A DNA stretch of 58,813 nt from Podaxis mareebaensis (GCA_018524725.1 JAEUWP010000331.1:1-58813); one strand, 5' to 3'. Shown: positions 22,947 through 35,090, counted from the first letter of the stretch. Notes: a model not told the origin generated them from the sequence alone. A program made the numbers and translations.

Positions 22947-24520
22947 TGTGATGACTATTCTCTCTCACGTTACTGTTCACCCATTTGATTGTTTCTTCGT
23001 TTCAGTCTATGTCCATGCCGCTCACTTCCTGAATACATGTATTCTCTGTACCTATGTGTTTTGAAATCTCATATGCATTTGCATTCCGGAAAGATCTCGT
23101 GAGAAAAGATCGAGGAAATATAAGATGCGTTCTAGCCCCTTTGAGCACACGAAATCGCATATAAATTCATTTTGTAATATAACTTCGCACATATACGCCA
23201 GTGGATGTGCGGTTTGATATATGATGCATCGTAGAGTAACTCATATGTGGCTCATGCTGCCCCGCCAGAATGGACCATCTGTCATTCACCCAAAGCCACT
23301 CTACTCACTCAGTTACTTAAAGAATTCCCACCACTTGGCGCCCTTCACCACTGCGTCTCATACCATATGTTTCGTGATTCATCCATTGTTACACTTGGAA
23401 GCCCACGCTCTAGTGGGTTTATATTCCTCTTTGCTAGGCATGTTCCAATGTTGATGCATTCACCGTCAATCAAGTGTGAGATAACATATCTAACGATACA
23501 ACCTCCGGAGAAATCCTCCACTACGAGGTATACATCCAATCAATATGTCCCACAGAATAGACAACCGATCTCGCAGTTGCGCTCCATACTGTGCAAATGA
23601 TTAAGTTCTTTTCTCTGCATCAATCATATCAACAATACTCCTTATTTGCAACATACCATTTCTCAAGATGATTTAGCGGTTAACGAAGGAGATACAAAAC
23701 AGCCAGGTGATCCTCATTGCTCTGAGGAAACGTGGCAACAAAGCACGTTGGTAGAACGTGACGCTCTATATGTATAGCTTCTGTACACGGCCATCAATGG
23801 ACAGGAGCATGTACGAAAAACAATGTAAGCATATCTCCCCATCTAATAACATCCATCATACAATCTGGATTGCTGTTGTTTACATTTCATTCGTTTTACT
23901 GTATCCGCAATCACACTGCATGCAGTCATAGGGGCCTTCGCGATAGAAGTAGTGCATATATCTCATACTGGCCGGCAAACCCGTTTCGTCCTCACGCATC
24001 AACACTGTATATGAAATCATCTGCCATGCATTTGTGGATCATTACAGACACCGAGTATCTGAGACACAGGGTATGCAAAAACGTGAAAGAAACACCTTGC
24101 TGGTTCACTCCACCTGACTACAGGCAACACTACAGAATCAATACAATCCAACAACCACTGTCTCTGTCTGCTACGGCTCAGCCACATGCCTTGTGTCTAT
24201 GCTCTAAATACATGTATCAACACTGCTATCTACAGGAATCAGTGCTTATTCTGATCACTATCAATCAGTTGGACCGCTTTAGACAGTAATAATAACACTG
24301 GCACCAAGTTCCCGTTCCCCGTCCTTTCAGCCTCGATGCAAACGTTATTCTCACTTCAAATGATCATCCTCCACACCAGAACACGAATGGGACAATCTCT
24401 CGAGGGACCTTGAACCGAAGCATCTGTGACAGGGTATTTGTATCTGAGGTGACTTTGAATTGAAATGAATGTGAGAGGGCATTTGTATCTGAAGTTATAA
24501 TAATATCACCCATTTCACCT
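22947..24520. other. No confidently recognised gene
   Basis: Contains open stretches on the plus strand at 23247-23600 and 23870-24289 that might be exons (Ser/Thr/His-rich, normal CpG), but I could not connect them by convincing splice sites. A short phrase, ATTTGTATCTGA, is repeated about 60 bp apart near 24433 and 24481. Confidence 0.3.
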
Positions 24521-24523
24521 ATT

Positions 24524-25461
24524 TTGTCGCTCACTTCATCGTCTAATCATCAGCCTTCACTGATTCCGCCCGAAGTAACAAAGATATCCCACAAGTCTCA
24601 AATGGGCGAGATCAACAACGATATCCAACAGGTCTCAAATGACCAAGCTCAACAAATCCACGAATCTTCGTGCTGTACTCAGACGTATTCCGATTGTACG
24701 TCGTCCATATCATAGCAGACATCTATTCCCACTAGTGCGTCATCTATTCCCACTAGTGCGTCATCTACATACACGCTGGTGAATCGCCTAGCATGTCTCG
24801 CCAGCAGTCAAAGAGCTTAGGGGCCACGCATCACATATCTCTAGCAGAAATAACTCGATACATATCCCCTGTAAGCCAATGAGCATCAGGCACCCCACCC
24901 CTCCCGAGACGCCATCCCAATACTTCAGGATGATAGCCCAGGGACTGCTACCCATGCTTCTGCAGATCCACCTCCCGAAATGCGCGGTCCATCCTCAGCA
25001 CAAAACCGTCCGCTCCCGCCTCCTGCACCCGCCCGCCAACTCTGTGTCAACGGAGGGCCTTCTGTTCTCACCGTAGAATTGTCATCGCATAAACAAGCAA
25101 GACACAGTCGTCTCTGGAGACGAGTCTCAAAGATTCCACACACACTGCAGCCGTTTCAACGGACATCACTGATTCCACATTTCCTCTTCATTTCCGAGGG
25201 TCCAACCCTCGAACAGCCATTCAAACAGGATTTGGGACCATACATATGCCGTCAATAGTGTCAGCTTCTCACCTTTCAAACAGGAGTCGACGACCTCCAT
25301 CCACCCTGAATCACAAGGACCTCGATAAATCATGTATCAACACCAACTCCACTCTTGGTGCCAAGCACCTCATATCGTCGTTAGCCACACTGCCAAAAGA
25401 CACAAACACACCACTGCCTATCGGGGGAACCGTCGTCACCGAGCGGCCGTCAACGTACTGA
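24524..25461 (+). CDS. Possible multi-exon Ser/Thr/Pro-rich protein gene
   Basis: Successive plus-strand open stretches with plausible splice sites suggest a second gene like the neighbouring micro-exon gene. A Gln/Asn/Ser-rich stretch (about 24530-24715) comes first. Next is a short exon encoding AEITRYISP, preceded by CTCTAG and followed by GTAAGC. Then comes DDSPGTATHASADPPPEM after CTTCAG, continuing into a Pro-rich segment. Finally a Ser/Thr-rich frame runs open to TGA at 25459-25461. The junction between the last two parts is unresolved, and no start codon is certain. No domain recognised. Confidence 0.3.
24721..24762. repeat. Exact tandem duplication of a 21-bp unit
   Basis: Two perfect copies of ATCTATTCCCACTAGTGCGTC, followed by the start of a third (ATCTA). 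In a coding frame this would add seven residues per copy. Confidence 0.8.
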
Positions 25462-25734
25462 GTATCCTGGAAAAGAAATCCAAGATAATCACCGACTGTC
25501 TCAACCCTAATCAAAAACGCGACAACAAATCAGAAAATCAAGGTGACTTACAAGGACAGTGAGACACACATGGGTGGTAGAACAGAAAACAGGAATGGGA
25601 AAGCGAGGCCAGACGAGAATGGCAAGCAGATCGCAATGAACGTTGATAACGAAGCAGACGTTGTCTTCACTCATAACAGCATTCCCATCTTGATGGGCAT
25701 CGTGAATTTGCCGCACCCGCACCCGCACTCTACC

Positions 25735-26350
25735 GCAGGACGCGGCAGCGGTACCAAGCCTACCGCGTATGCCAAGTAGCGGTACTGTGCAGGGTGCGGT
25801 AGCGGTACTAGACGCAATCAGCGGTAGTGAGTGCTAGAGAGGTTGCAGTAACTATGTATAGGAGGGTGCAATGCCGGTGATTAACAATCTACAATAAATA
25901 CGGAGACACAAGGCATCCTCAGAGTGAATTGTGCGGTACTCTAGCTACTCTAACCAGAGGCCACACACTGACAATGGTGTCACATCAAGTGGTACCAGAT
26001 GCAGAGCGCGGTACTGGATGCGGCACCATTGCGGTACTGGATGCAGCACTACCGCGGTAGGGTAGCGGTACCCAGCGGTACTGGATGCGGCACTACCGCG
26101 GTAGGGTAGCGGTACCCAGCAGTACTGTATGCGGTACCATCGTGGTACCCAGCGGTACCCAGCAGTTCTGTATGCGGTGCGGTACCATCGTGGTACCCAG
26201 CGGTTCTGTATGCGGTGCGGTACCATCGTGGTACCCAGCGGTTCTGTATGCGGTACCAGCACCATAAGACTGTGGTACCAAGCAGTACAGGCACCACAAG
26301 ACTACAATACCAAGTGGTACTGACGCTGTAAGACTGTGGCACCAAAGTGG
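25735..26350. repeat. GCGGTACC-rich minisatellite
   Basis: Dense repeats of AGCGGTAC and GCGGTACC. Two period classes are visible: a 44-bp unit (copies beginning at 26041 and 26085, with CACTACCGCGGTAGGGTAGC) and a 39-48 bp unit that starts GGTACCATCGTGGTACCC at about 26132, 26180 and 26219. The apparent open frames across it are by-products of the repeat. Confidence 0.75.
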
Positions 26351-26689
26351 TACTCAGTAGTAATAATTGAACGTGTTTCGTAGTAAGAACGTGTATTTTT
26401 TGTATCAAAAATTAGTACTTTTCTACTAAGTCAATTCCAGGACCAACTTGTGGTCTTACCATTGCACGCTTGGGTGATCAATGGCAATTATATTGACAAT
26501 TCGTAGAGTTATTGGTTGACCATCGCCTGATATACTCGACTTGAGTGCGTTGACTTAGGTCCTCACGCATAGGGTTCCTTACATTTGCCTGTGCTACTTA
26601 TCACTTGCCTTTATATCCCACCCTTCCAGTCCCGTTTGAGTATATAGGTGAGGTTGCTCCATATTGCGCAAATAGGGGCGGTATTGACA

Positions 26690-26830
26690 ATGGCGGCACT
26701 TTGGCGCAGTACCGCGTGATTGACCCTCAGCGGGGCCCAGCGGCACTTTGCGGGACCCAGCGGCACCTAGCGGTACCGCGTTTCTGGATATGCGGGTGTC
26801 AGCGGTACGCGGGTGCGGCAATTTCTGTAG
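26690..26830. repeat. Second GCGG/TACCGC-rich patch
   Basis: Imperfect repeats of CAGCGGCAC, CAGCGGTAC and TACCGCG related to the array at 25735-26350, separated from it by about 340 bp of ordinary sequence in which no gene is seen. Confidence 0.55.
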
Positions 26831-26974
26831 GCCCCATCTTGATACAGGGTGCCATTAACGACTTCTATGCACAGAAATTAAACCGTCGGTTCAATCTATC
26901 ATCCACCTAGCAATTTATTATTATTACTTGATTTCGCTTGCAAGAAAGTCCTAGGCACCTACCTATCTATCCAG

Positions 26975-27250
26975 CGTTGATGATGATGGCCACAATAATA
27001 ATGATAACGAGAGCGGTACGGAATATGGCTCTGGTAAAGTCGACGGTGAAGCTGACAGTGATGAATAGATCAAGAAAGCAGGTTCAAAGAAGATGAAGAT
27101 GGCAAGGAAATCAAGCGCGATGAAGATGGTGATGAAAAGGCCCATTAATGGAGATGACAATGTGTTGTAAAGTGGCGGGAAGAACGAGAAGGGAACAGGT
27201 AAAGAAGCCAACAAGGGCGGTGTTGATGGTGTTGAAATACCAATTGTATG
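26975..27250 (+). pseudogene. Relic of an acidic/basic low-complexity coding sequence
   Basis: A plus-strand frame encodes Asp/Asn/Glu/Ser-rich then Lys/Met-rich residues (DDDGHNNNDNESG, GKVDGEADSDE, then MKMARKSSAMKMVMKR) with two in-frame stops. Composition resembles exon 1 of the micro-exon gene at 21491, so it may be a decayed relative. Weak evidence. Confidence 0.3.
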
Positions 27251-27905
27251 TATATTATTCCCTGCCAATATACGTATGACAATCCGCGGTTGTTGGAACA
27301 TTGCCAGCGCGCTCACACGAAATATACAAGTGGCTCAACAAGCTGACCGATATACCGATGTCCCCGATGTTTCTCCATTATATATGATAAGGGTTCTCGA
27401 GCCAAAGGCCTGGTTAAGGCGCAGGTATCTGCGAGACAATCCGTGAGCATTATCTGTGACGTATATGCATTTATTTTCAAGAATCCAGAGCTTACGTGTT
27501 CTATTACGGCCAACACCAGCGCACCAGTGTGGATTATTTGCAATTCTCACTACATGTGGTTTGCTATCTTGTCGTAGGTGGTGAGACTTCGGAACACTTA
27601 GGTGTTGCAATGCCCAGCTCACAGTTATACGAAACAATTCAATGATGTTGTTTAATGGATTTGTCTTGGGATAGCTATGCGTGTACCTACAGCTAAAGCA
27701 AGACACGCAAACATCATGGCGTATTCATCAAAAAGCAACAATATACATGTCTGGACAACAAGGATTATGGGCAAACGGCAACCTGTATAGACAATGGTGG
27801 TGGTGAGGATGGCAGACATCAAGATATATGAAGAAACACGGCAAGAAAATGATGACGGGCACACAATGTAGCTCCAGAGTGATAAGGGAAGTCCGGCATC
27901 ATATA
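27251..27905. other. No gene recognised
   Basis: One plus-strand stretch (about 27310-27445, with QADRYTDVPDVSPLYMIRVL) looks possibly coding, but has no context that would support a call. Confidence 0.3.
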
Positions 27906-29003
27906 TTAAAGCTCCCGAATACCGCTTGTTTCATCAGAGGACCCTTCACCCAGAGGCATTGGCGTCATGATCCCTGTCACTCGAATATCCAGATCAGACG
28001 ACGTATCAACAACAGGCCTTCTACGTGGCAGCCGCGTAGTCATCATCGCGATTGCACGGCCGCGATAATACCGACGGTTATCCACAGCAGATGCTTGACG
28101 AGAGCTCGAGGCTCCTCTCTCTGGTGGAGCAGACATGTCCGGTCTGATCCTCCTTACCATCACATCCCGCGAGGTCCTGTCATCTCCAATGGCACCCATG
28201 TCCTGAGGAGGGCTTGATTTACAGATATTCATATCTGGATCCAACCCCTCATCAGAAACGGGTCGGTTACGTGGCCTGCGAGTGGTCTTGATCGTGACCT
28301 AACGAGTGCGATATGGACTGCGATCCCGAGAAGCTGTTTGACAAGAGTTCAATAGACCACTCTCCATTGGAAGAGAGATGTCCGGTTTGCTGTTCTTTAC
28401 CAGCACCTCACGGGAGGTCCAGTCGTCATCGACATCGTCCAAGTCGTGCAGACGCGCTGTTTTCGGGGTCTTCCTGATGATCACGGCTGGAGAATCTTCT
28501 TCCTCGCTATCCATGGTGGGCAGTCGGCGAACACCTGACCTACGGCGAACTCTAGTGGACGCCCTATGCGCGCTAGGACCACGAGCGAGGGGGGCGATAG
28601 TACTGTCAGGAGTTTGATGGGAGCTCGTCCTGGATCGTGCCTTGGGTTCATAGGGCCTTAACACGGCTGAATGGCCACGAGCTACGTCGTTTGATAGAGC
28701 ACCAGCGGCAGATGTGGATACAACTGCTTCCACGATCTGGTGTGAATCCAGTGATAAAGAAGAGACATATTTAATACAAACGTCCAGCTTGAATGTTGAA
28801 GAGTCAATTGAAAGACGTACCCGCGGAGATTCTTCTATGGCAAGTTCCCTGCTCCTTAACCGGTTCCACTCATCGCGTAAGACTTCCGCCATACCCACAA
28901 CAATCTCCTTGCTCTTGTTGATATCTTGCTCAATCCACCCAGGCGCCTTGAATATCTCCATCAGAGAGTCTGCAGGGGACCTTTTCTGTTCGTTGCTGGG
29001 CAT
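27906..29003 (-). CDS. Unknown protein with an internal duplicated module; in-frame TAG at 28299
   Basis: Minus-strand gene starting at ATG 29003. The frame runs to a TAG at 28299-28301 and continues without frameshift for another ~130 codons to 27906. The N-terminal part (SLMEIFKAPGWIEQDINKSK) looks helical. A possible 85-bp intron (GTACGT...CACCAG) lies around 28735-28820. The second half contains two diverged copies of a ~65-residue module: DDDWTSREVLVKNSKPDIS...SRDRSPYRTR, and then GDDRTSRDVMVRRIRPDMS...DNRRYYRGR. Each is followed by a TTR-x-PR-x-RPV-type basic stretch. The match across the TAG argues that both parts belong to one gene that has acquired a nonsense change, or that ends early. 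Basic, Arg/Ser-rich, perhaps nucleic-acid associated (inference). Confidence 0.45.
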
Positions 29004-30780
29004 GGTGGTGACTTGAATGGAGAGAGACGACGAAGAGATGGTGGAGGAAGAGGTTTAAGAGACGAAAAAGCCTATTTTCAAAGTCAGAACAAGTTAAGCT
29101 CAAGGAATCACGCACATATAGGTCACGTTGTCCAGATCTGGACACATTGATGCCCATACTCGACAGGGACAAGACAAGCCATACTGAACATCTAGCAGAG
29201 GAGTACTCACTTGATAAACACGTGGTATAGTGTACGAGCAAGGTGGACAGTTAAAAGCTTATACAATACAGTGCTAAATATAACCCACACATCATCTAAA
29301 AGCAGAAGCAAGGCCAGTGGGCCTTGTGTGATTGTTCCGCGATGGCGTCGGAAGGATCAAATACTTGAGTGACGCTCGTATCGGCTTATGACACTGACCA
29401 TTGGTCGGTCTCCACAAAGCTGATTAGAATGGACGGGGGTGTATCAGATAAACATCATTGAGCTCGATGACTCCGTTGGATACAGTGTTTATGTACAAAC
29501 TGCTCGTCAGACCTGCAAAACAATCCATAGATATATTATCTGGATGAATAGGCTTGTGGATAGGAGTCCCCGATTGATGAATGAAGCCGCAGATCTACGA
29601 TGACAGATCAACGTGAAAATTTCGTTGTACGCGTTGATAAACCCTGGGAGTCTGAAATGAGTGGGGAGGCCCACCACCTATAATGAAACATCAAGACCTG
29701 CACATAGCTATTTCAATGCAAGGGCATATCAAGGACAAAGACCTACTGACAGGCAAACAAAGGTGGTGTTGGTCCAACGTTATCTGTCGATGTCAGAAGC
29801 GGGATACACCACCCATCGCCCATTATGGATTTGCGGGTGAATACCGATATAACCACTGACAAATGAGAACACCAACCTGATGGGAAAGAGTGGGCAGAAC
29901 GGATGAAATATCGTGAGAGTGGATATAGATCTAACTGTAGGTCGCCTTTGCATAGAGGACGATGTATGGGGCAAGCAATACGATTCACTTTGGTCTAATT
30001 ACATGGAGCTATCAGATGATTTGGACAGGATAGCGATCTAACACCACATACAAGAGAAGTCGAACAAGATCGGCCGCATCGGTGTTCACCATTTGCCATG
30101 AATCATTATCTTTATTTTAATCCACGTCCTGATCAGGGGTACATTTTCAGAAAAGTATATCGGATGCAGATGTATGATTGTATCATACAGAATGTGAGTC
30201 TCTTGGCACGTCTTCACGATCTTTTCATATGTATTCAGGGCACGGAGGCACGCAATGGTCTTGTAAAAAGTCCGCTCATCTCCATGTGTAAATGTGCGGA
30301 TTTTTTAAAATTTAAATTTGTATCTAACCCAAGGCCTTCACTCCGCATATCATATCCAGGCTCACATACGTTTCCTCTATCACCTGTGAATAAGCAAACA
30401 CCGTACCTTACGATGTCATATTGAATCGGGAGCATAGCGAAGGCAGCGGCGATGATTGTGAGAGGGAACCGGTGTTAGCGACATTAATGAATTACCCTGC
30501 TTCATGTCCAAGGTCCAGGAAACACGACAGAGAGAAAGAAATGCAGGTAGGCAAGCCAGGGGATCTTGACGGAGCTATGTGTCCGAAACAGATTTTGGGC
30601 GAAAAAAGGGGGCGAGGCATCAGCTCCATGCTCGATATTTGTACTCCCAGAAGACTTCGACTATACTACAAGCATTCAATGTGGAGCTACGTGTCCAAAA
30701 CCAGAATAATGGATAAATGAAACGGGAGCAGGTATCGCATAGCTAAGGAATGTTTCGGCATACTACAATGATCTCAATCC
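29004..30780. other. No gene recognised
   Basis: Normal CpG content. Short open stretches on both strands show no conserved motif or splice structure that I can support. Confidence 0.4.
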
Positions 30781-30847
30781 GAGAAACCTAAACCTCTTTT
30801 CCGCAAACTCCTGTGCGACTTCCCTCGGGTACTCTGGAGGTGTCGAT

Positions 30848-30929
30848 GCAGACGGACTCCGGTTCTCCAACATCTCCCAAGTGCGTTCGCAGACGGACTC
30901 CAGTTCTCCAACATCTCCCAAATGCGTTC
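30848..30929. repeat. Tandem duplication of a 41-bp unit
   Basis: Units 30848-30888 and 30889-30929 begin GCAGACGGACTCC and end GTGCGTTC or ATGCGTTC, differing at two positions. The unit length is not a multiple of three. Confidence 0.85.
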
Positions 30930-31379
30930 TTGGCACCACCCGCGGAGTGCTTCTTGCCCGGCTTTTGTGGCGTCAATAGCGTTGTATGTCAGGGGGTAGT
31001 CGCACATGAGTGAGCTGAAGAATTGTGTTACCATGGATTTATCTCCGCTGGTGGAAGCGTTTCCAACGTGACAGAAAGACAGCGAGGACGAGGGGAACAG
31101 AGAGTTCCATAGCAGAGGCATCGACTTGCTGCGATGTCATGATTTCCATTTGAGAAGATACTCCTCGACCATGAAATGTACACTGTGCAGCTCGGTGGAA
31201 AAACATGTTTTTCTCTCGTGTGGTTTCGATCATCCTTGCATGCTAAAACCAGTGTGGGATACGTCGGAACCAACTCGAGTCATCGCTTGGACTCACACCA
31301 AGGATGAAGCCAATGGGTTGGATTACATAAGCGACAATTGCAACGTTGTACAACTCTCTGATAAGACCATCATGTCGAG

Positions 31380-33990
31380 TCGACCCGGAGAACCAGATCT
31401 TTCTGGATACAACTACGGCGCTATCTCCGCTCTTGTCCTTACTGTAGACAGGTCTGCTCTTCCACGCAGAGACAAGGAGCCAGATGGCGCACCAACTTCT
31501 CTCGTAGGCTGCATCAGCCCACGCGATATGGGCTCTCGTGTCGTCCGCCAAGCCCCGAAGGACCTCGACTAGAAAAAGAAAAGGCCGCTGAGGCACATGA
31601 ACATGCAAATAAACAGGCGAGGCGACGTGTAGAGGGTGATGGCTTCGGCTATGCGGATATCATCGAGTCCACCCGGGAATTGGAGGGCCTCACATATCGA
31701 CCTCGGACGGTGGAGACATGCGAGGTCTACAAACTCGTGCTCAGTGGCGTTCACGCCGCAACCGAGGACCAGGCGTAGGATATCGTACGCAGTGCTGCCG
31801 GTGCAGCGCTCGGGACACTCAAGAACGACTCCCTAAAGGATTTCGACAAAAAGTGTCAAGTCGAGGAAGTCCTTGGTCCCATTTCTGGTGAACAATTTTC
31901 GCAGCTCCTCAATCTCTCAAAAAAGCTCACTGACTACCGCACCGAAGACAAAGTCGTGGCCGACCCCGACGTGGAGCACAAAGACGCTGAGATCAACGAA
32001 GGAGTGGGTGTTGCCGTCGTGTTTGGTGAGGGGGAACAGGAAGAGGAAGACGAGTATTATGATATTCGTCATGGGTCAGAGGAAGAGGCGGAGGAAGAGG
32101 CTCCCGCAGAGGAGGGAGCTGGGGAGGGAGGAGGGACTGGTGATAGGAGGCGACAAGGGCCGCAAGGCGCAGAAAGGCATACGGCTTCTGGGACCAACGC
32201 TAAATATCCGAGATCTATCCAGACCCCGTCATTGCCGCGGCAAGGAATCTTCCGTTTTGTTCATCCTCAGTTCCAAGCCGAGTCTGCATGACTGCGAAAA
32301 CCAATTGATGGAGCTCTTCGACCATCAGAGCCACCACATTATCCAAGTTTCATCAAGAGTGGTTCGACCAGGCCCGGAAGAACCAGACTCTAGTTTTCGT
32401 TCACTCTCGTAAGAAGACTGCGAAGACCGCCAAATTCCTCCGCGACATGGCCGTGGAAAAGGAGATTATCGCACAGTCTGTCAAGCCCAAAGGCGCCACG
32501 CGTGAGATCCTTACTGCGGAATCATCCAACGTGAAGGATCTTAACTTTCGCGACCTCCTCCCGTTCGGTTTTGCCATCCATCACGCTGATATGCCTCGCC
32601 CCAGCCTTTCACTCGTCGGGGACCTCTTTATGGATGGCTACGTTCGGGTGCTCGCCTTTACCGCCACGCTTGCATGGGGTGTCAACCTTCCCGCGCACAC
32701 TGTTGTCATCAAGGGGGGTCAGATATAACACCCCGAGAACAGCCGTTGGGTTGAGACTTCCAGCCAGGGCGTGTTGCAGATGCTCGGGCCTGTGGGAAGA
32801 CCGCAGAGTGATTCGTTTGGTCGGGGTGTGATCTTCACGAATCATCAAGAGTTGCAGTATCACCTAAGTTTCTTGAACCAGTAGTTGCCGATTGAGCGCC
32901 AATTTGTGTCGAAGTTGGCGGATAACTTGAATGCGGAGATCGTGCTTGGGACTATTAGGAATAGGGATGAGGCGATACAATGGTTGGGGTATACATACTT
33001 GTGAGTACTCATGTTGGATTGTGACTGGTGGAATTTTAACCGATTTTATCGACAGGTATGTTCGTGCTCACGGATCCTGGCCTTTATGGCGTTGGTACCG
33101 ACTCTCATGGCAATGCAGGCCTTATATGGAAAGCGCACTGACATCGTTCATTCCGCCGCTGTGCTGCTGGAGAGATGCCAGCTCATCAAATACGAACGCG
33201 TGTTGGGACGTTTTCGGAGCGCCAAACTCGGCAAGGTTGCATTACATTGCTATGTGTCATATAACTCGATGATGGTGTACGACAGGCACTTAAGCCCTAC
33301 GATGCCAACGTTAGAATTGTTTTTGGTCTTTGCATTGTCGAACGAATTCAAGCTGATCCCTGTTCGGCAGGTGAGTTTTCCGTACCTGGTCTTGCCGAGT
33401 TGATGCTGACAACGATCGCAGAAGAAATTGGAGTTGATGAAATTGCTGGAGCGTGTTCCTATACCGGCCGAGACAGTTTATGGGCGTCCCTCCCCCGAGA
33501 CTATTAGGAAGGTTGAGGGCAAACAATTCGTAAGTTACCCTCCCAATCTGCTTTCACTCATGATCGCTACTAATGATCTGTTGGTGGTAGCCATAGTACT
33601 GATACTTTGGCCTTGCGCCCCCTGAAGTTGGAGAATTAATCAGCATTCCGAATGCTGGGAAGCTGGTGCATAGACTGGTGCACAGTTTCCCCAAACTTCA
33701 GTAAATGCTTTCGAATATCTTCTTCTCACCCGCGCTAAGTATCTGCGTAGGCTTCAGGCTCAGGTCCAACCGATCACTTGCTCTCTCCTTCGCATCGACC
33801 TCTCCATCATCCCCAATTTCAGATGGGATAAAAAGATCCATAGTTCTGCCGAGACCTTCATCACCTTCGTCGAGGACGTCGATGGCGAAGTCATCTTGTT
33901 CCATGACGATTTTGTGCTTCGTCAACGATATCCTGAAGGCGAGCATAACGTCAGCCTCACTGTCCCCATGTTTGAACCTGTTCCCCCCCC
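31380..33990 (+). pseudogene. Brr2/SNRNP200-type spliceosomal Ski2-like helicase pseudogene, introns retained
   Basis: Segments of the U5 snRNP helicase Brr2 appear in order. N-terminus: YNYGAIS, LPRRDKEPDGAP and YRPRTVET, followed by an acidic stretch. Then a jump into helicase core 1 (KNQTLVFVHSRKKTAKTAKF), motif V (TLAWGVNLPAHTVVIKG) and motif VI as QMLGPVGRPQ (normally QMLGRAGRPQ). Next come ELQYHLSFLNQ and [20 protein letters not shown], then Sec63-type sequence (IPNAGKLVHRLVHSFPK, QAQVQPITCSLLRIDLS, FHDDFVLRQRYPEGEHNVSL) up to about 33990. Introns remain at 33001-33055, 33371-33421 and 33530-33590, so it arose by DNA duplication, not retroposition. Stops (for example TAG at 31570), frameshifts and two internal deletions remove the Walker A and DEAD-box part. 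The second helicase cassette is absent. Confidence 0.85.
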
Positions 33991-34041
33991 CCCGAGCGTG
34001 CCTTCCTCCATCAATGAATAGATGGAACGCTTTGATCCCTC

Positions 34042-34152
34042 CCATATCGCTAGACGTTGTGTGTCAGCGAGTAAGACTGAAGTGGACTAGCCAGAGCTTC
34101 TGCTCTGCCTCAATGGGCTTGGCGCTTACAACCAGACTTCAACGTCGGCGAG
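34042..34152 (+). repeat. Left arm of a diverged inverted repeat
   Basis: About 110 bp matching, in reverse orientation, 36429-36536 (estimated ~80% identity by eye). Shared anchors: TAGACGTTGTGTG, CCAGAG, GCTTACAACCAGACTTCAACGTC. Both arms also encode a similar peptide (ASKTEVD-PELLL...GAYNQTSTS), so the repeated unit may once have been an exon. It abuts the end of the Brr2 pseudogene. Confidence 0.7.
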
Positions 34153-34570
34153 TGTGCTTTTCCGCCATCGACGAACACACAGAATATGGGTCTCTTATGT
34201 AGCTGCGGGTATTGCAGGTACGTCAGACTTGGATTCTGGTTCTTGCACTGTCTGCCTCATGGTATTTATAATCAGATTCTGCCCTCCCGAAGTTGCATTC
34301 GGGGAAGATATCCGCCCAACAAAATCTCCGTACCTGCGTTCGTCCAGAGAAAATGCGTACTCCGCTCTCAATTGACTCGTTCAATCATATCATCCAACTT
34401 TACCCACATAATATCTTGATGAATACAATGAATGACCCCCGCCGAAGGTCTGTAAACATGCATGGAACACCATTTCCAGTCTCGTAATGCCCTCGTTCCT
34501 CATCCGATCAACGTGGTGTCCGAACCGCTTCTTTCGTAGAGCTGTGCAACGGAGAACACTCTCCTGGGTT
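34153..34570. other. No gene recognised between the repeat arm and the first small gene
   Basis: Normal CpG content. It would include the downstream region of the minus-strand gene ending at 34571. Confidence 0.35.
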
Positions 34571-35090
34571 CTAGAAACCACCACGACGTCTCTTGAGAAA
34601 GCACACCATCTCGTTCAGTTGCGCCATAGCTACATTCCCTATCAATCCCTTAGTCGTCGAAGATGTTTATGCTACTCACATGGGTCTCTATCCTCCAATG
34701 CTGTGACGTCGTACAGCAGCATCCCCCTTCCTGCACCCAACACACTACCCGTGGCGATAACACGGTCACCAGGTAAACTATATGGCTACAAAAATCATGT
34801 CAGCCATCTATATTAAAAATAACGTCGACGAACATACTGTGCCGGGCACCACTCCTTTGTCTCTCCAGCTGAGAATCACGTACACTGTCATATTGTCCAT
34901 CGTCTTGACTGTCGCGACGTGGCTATCACTCTAGGCACCTGAATCAGTAGTACTCTTGAAAACGTAGCCGAGATCTTACCTTCACGACTGTGCATGGCAG
35001 ATGCACAATATGATTCTCCAACTCCGTCATCATCTTGTGGTTGGCGAAAAGGTGGATATCGAACATCTCAGTGATCGAAGTGATAGTCAT
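34571..35090 (-). CDS. Small four-exon gene, paralog 1 (unknown beta-rich protein)
   Basis: Unrecognised gene built from splice sites. Exons on the minus strand: 35090-34980, 34930-34838, 34785-34680 and 34629-34571 (TAG). Introns are 49, 52 and 50 nt with GT donors (GTAAGA, GTATGT, GTGAGT) and CTAG or GTAG acceptors. CDS is 369 nt, 122 residues. The start at 35090 is chosen because it gives an N-terminus comparable to the paralog; 35066 is an alternative Met. Key stretches: LENHIVHLPC (exon 1), VKTMDNMTVYVILSW (exon 2), LPGDRVIATGSVLGAGRGML (exon 3), then a short Lys/Arg-rich end. Exons 2 and 3 have exactly the same lengths (93 and 106 nt) as in the gene at 35633-36199, and the intron phases are identical. 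The alternating hydrophobic pattern suggests a small beta-barrel such as an OB fold (inference). Confidence 0.65.

Noticed and set aside
25735..26350. Minisatellite as a CRISPR-like or telomeric array
   Set aside because: Units lack unique spacers, periods vary, and the unit is not a telomere repeat. The context is eukaryotic.
33698..34045. 115-codon minus-strand open frame
   Set aside because: It is antisense to Sec63-like Brr2 sequence that reads clearly on the plus strand.
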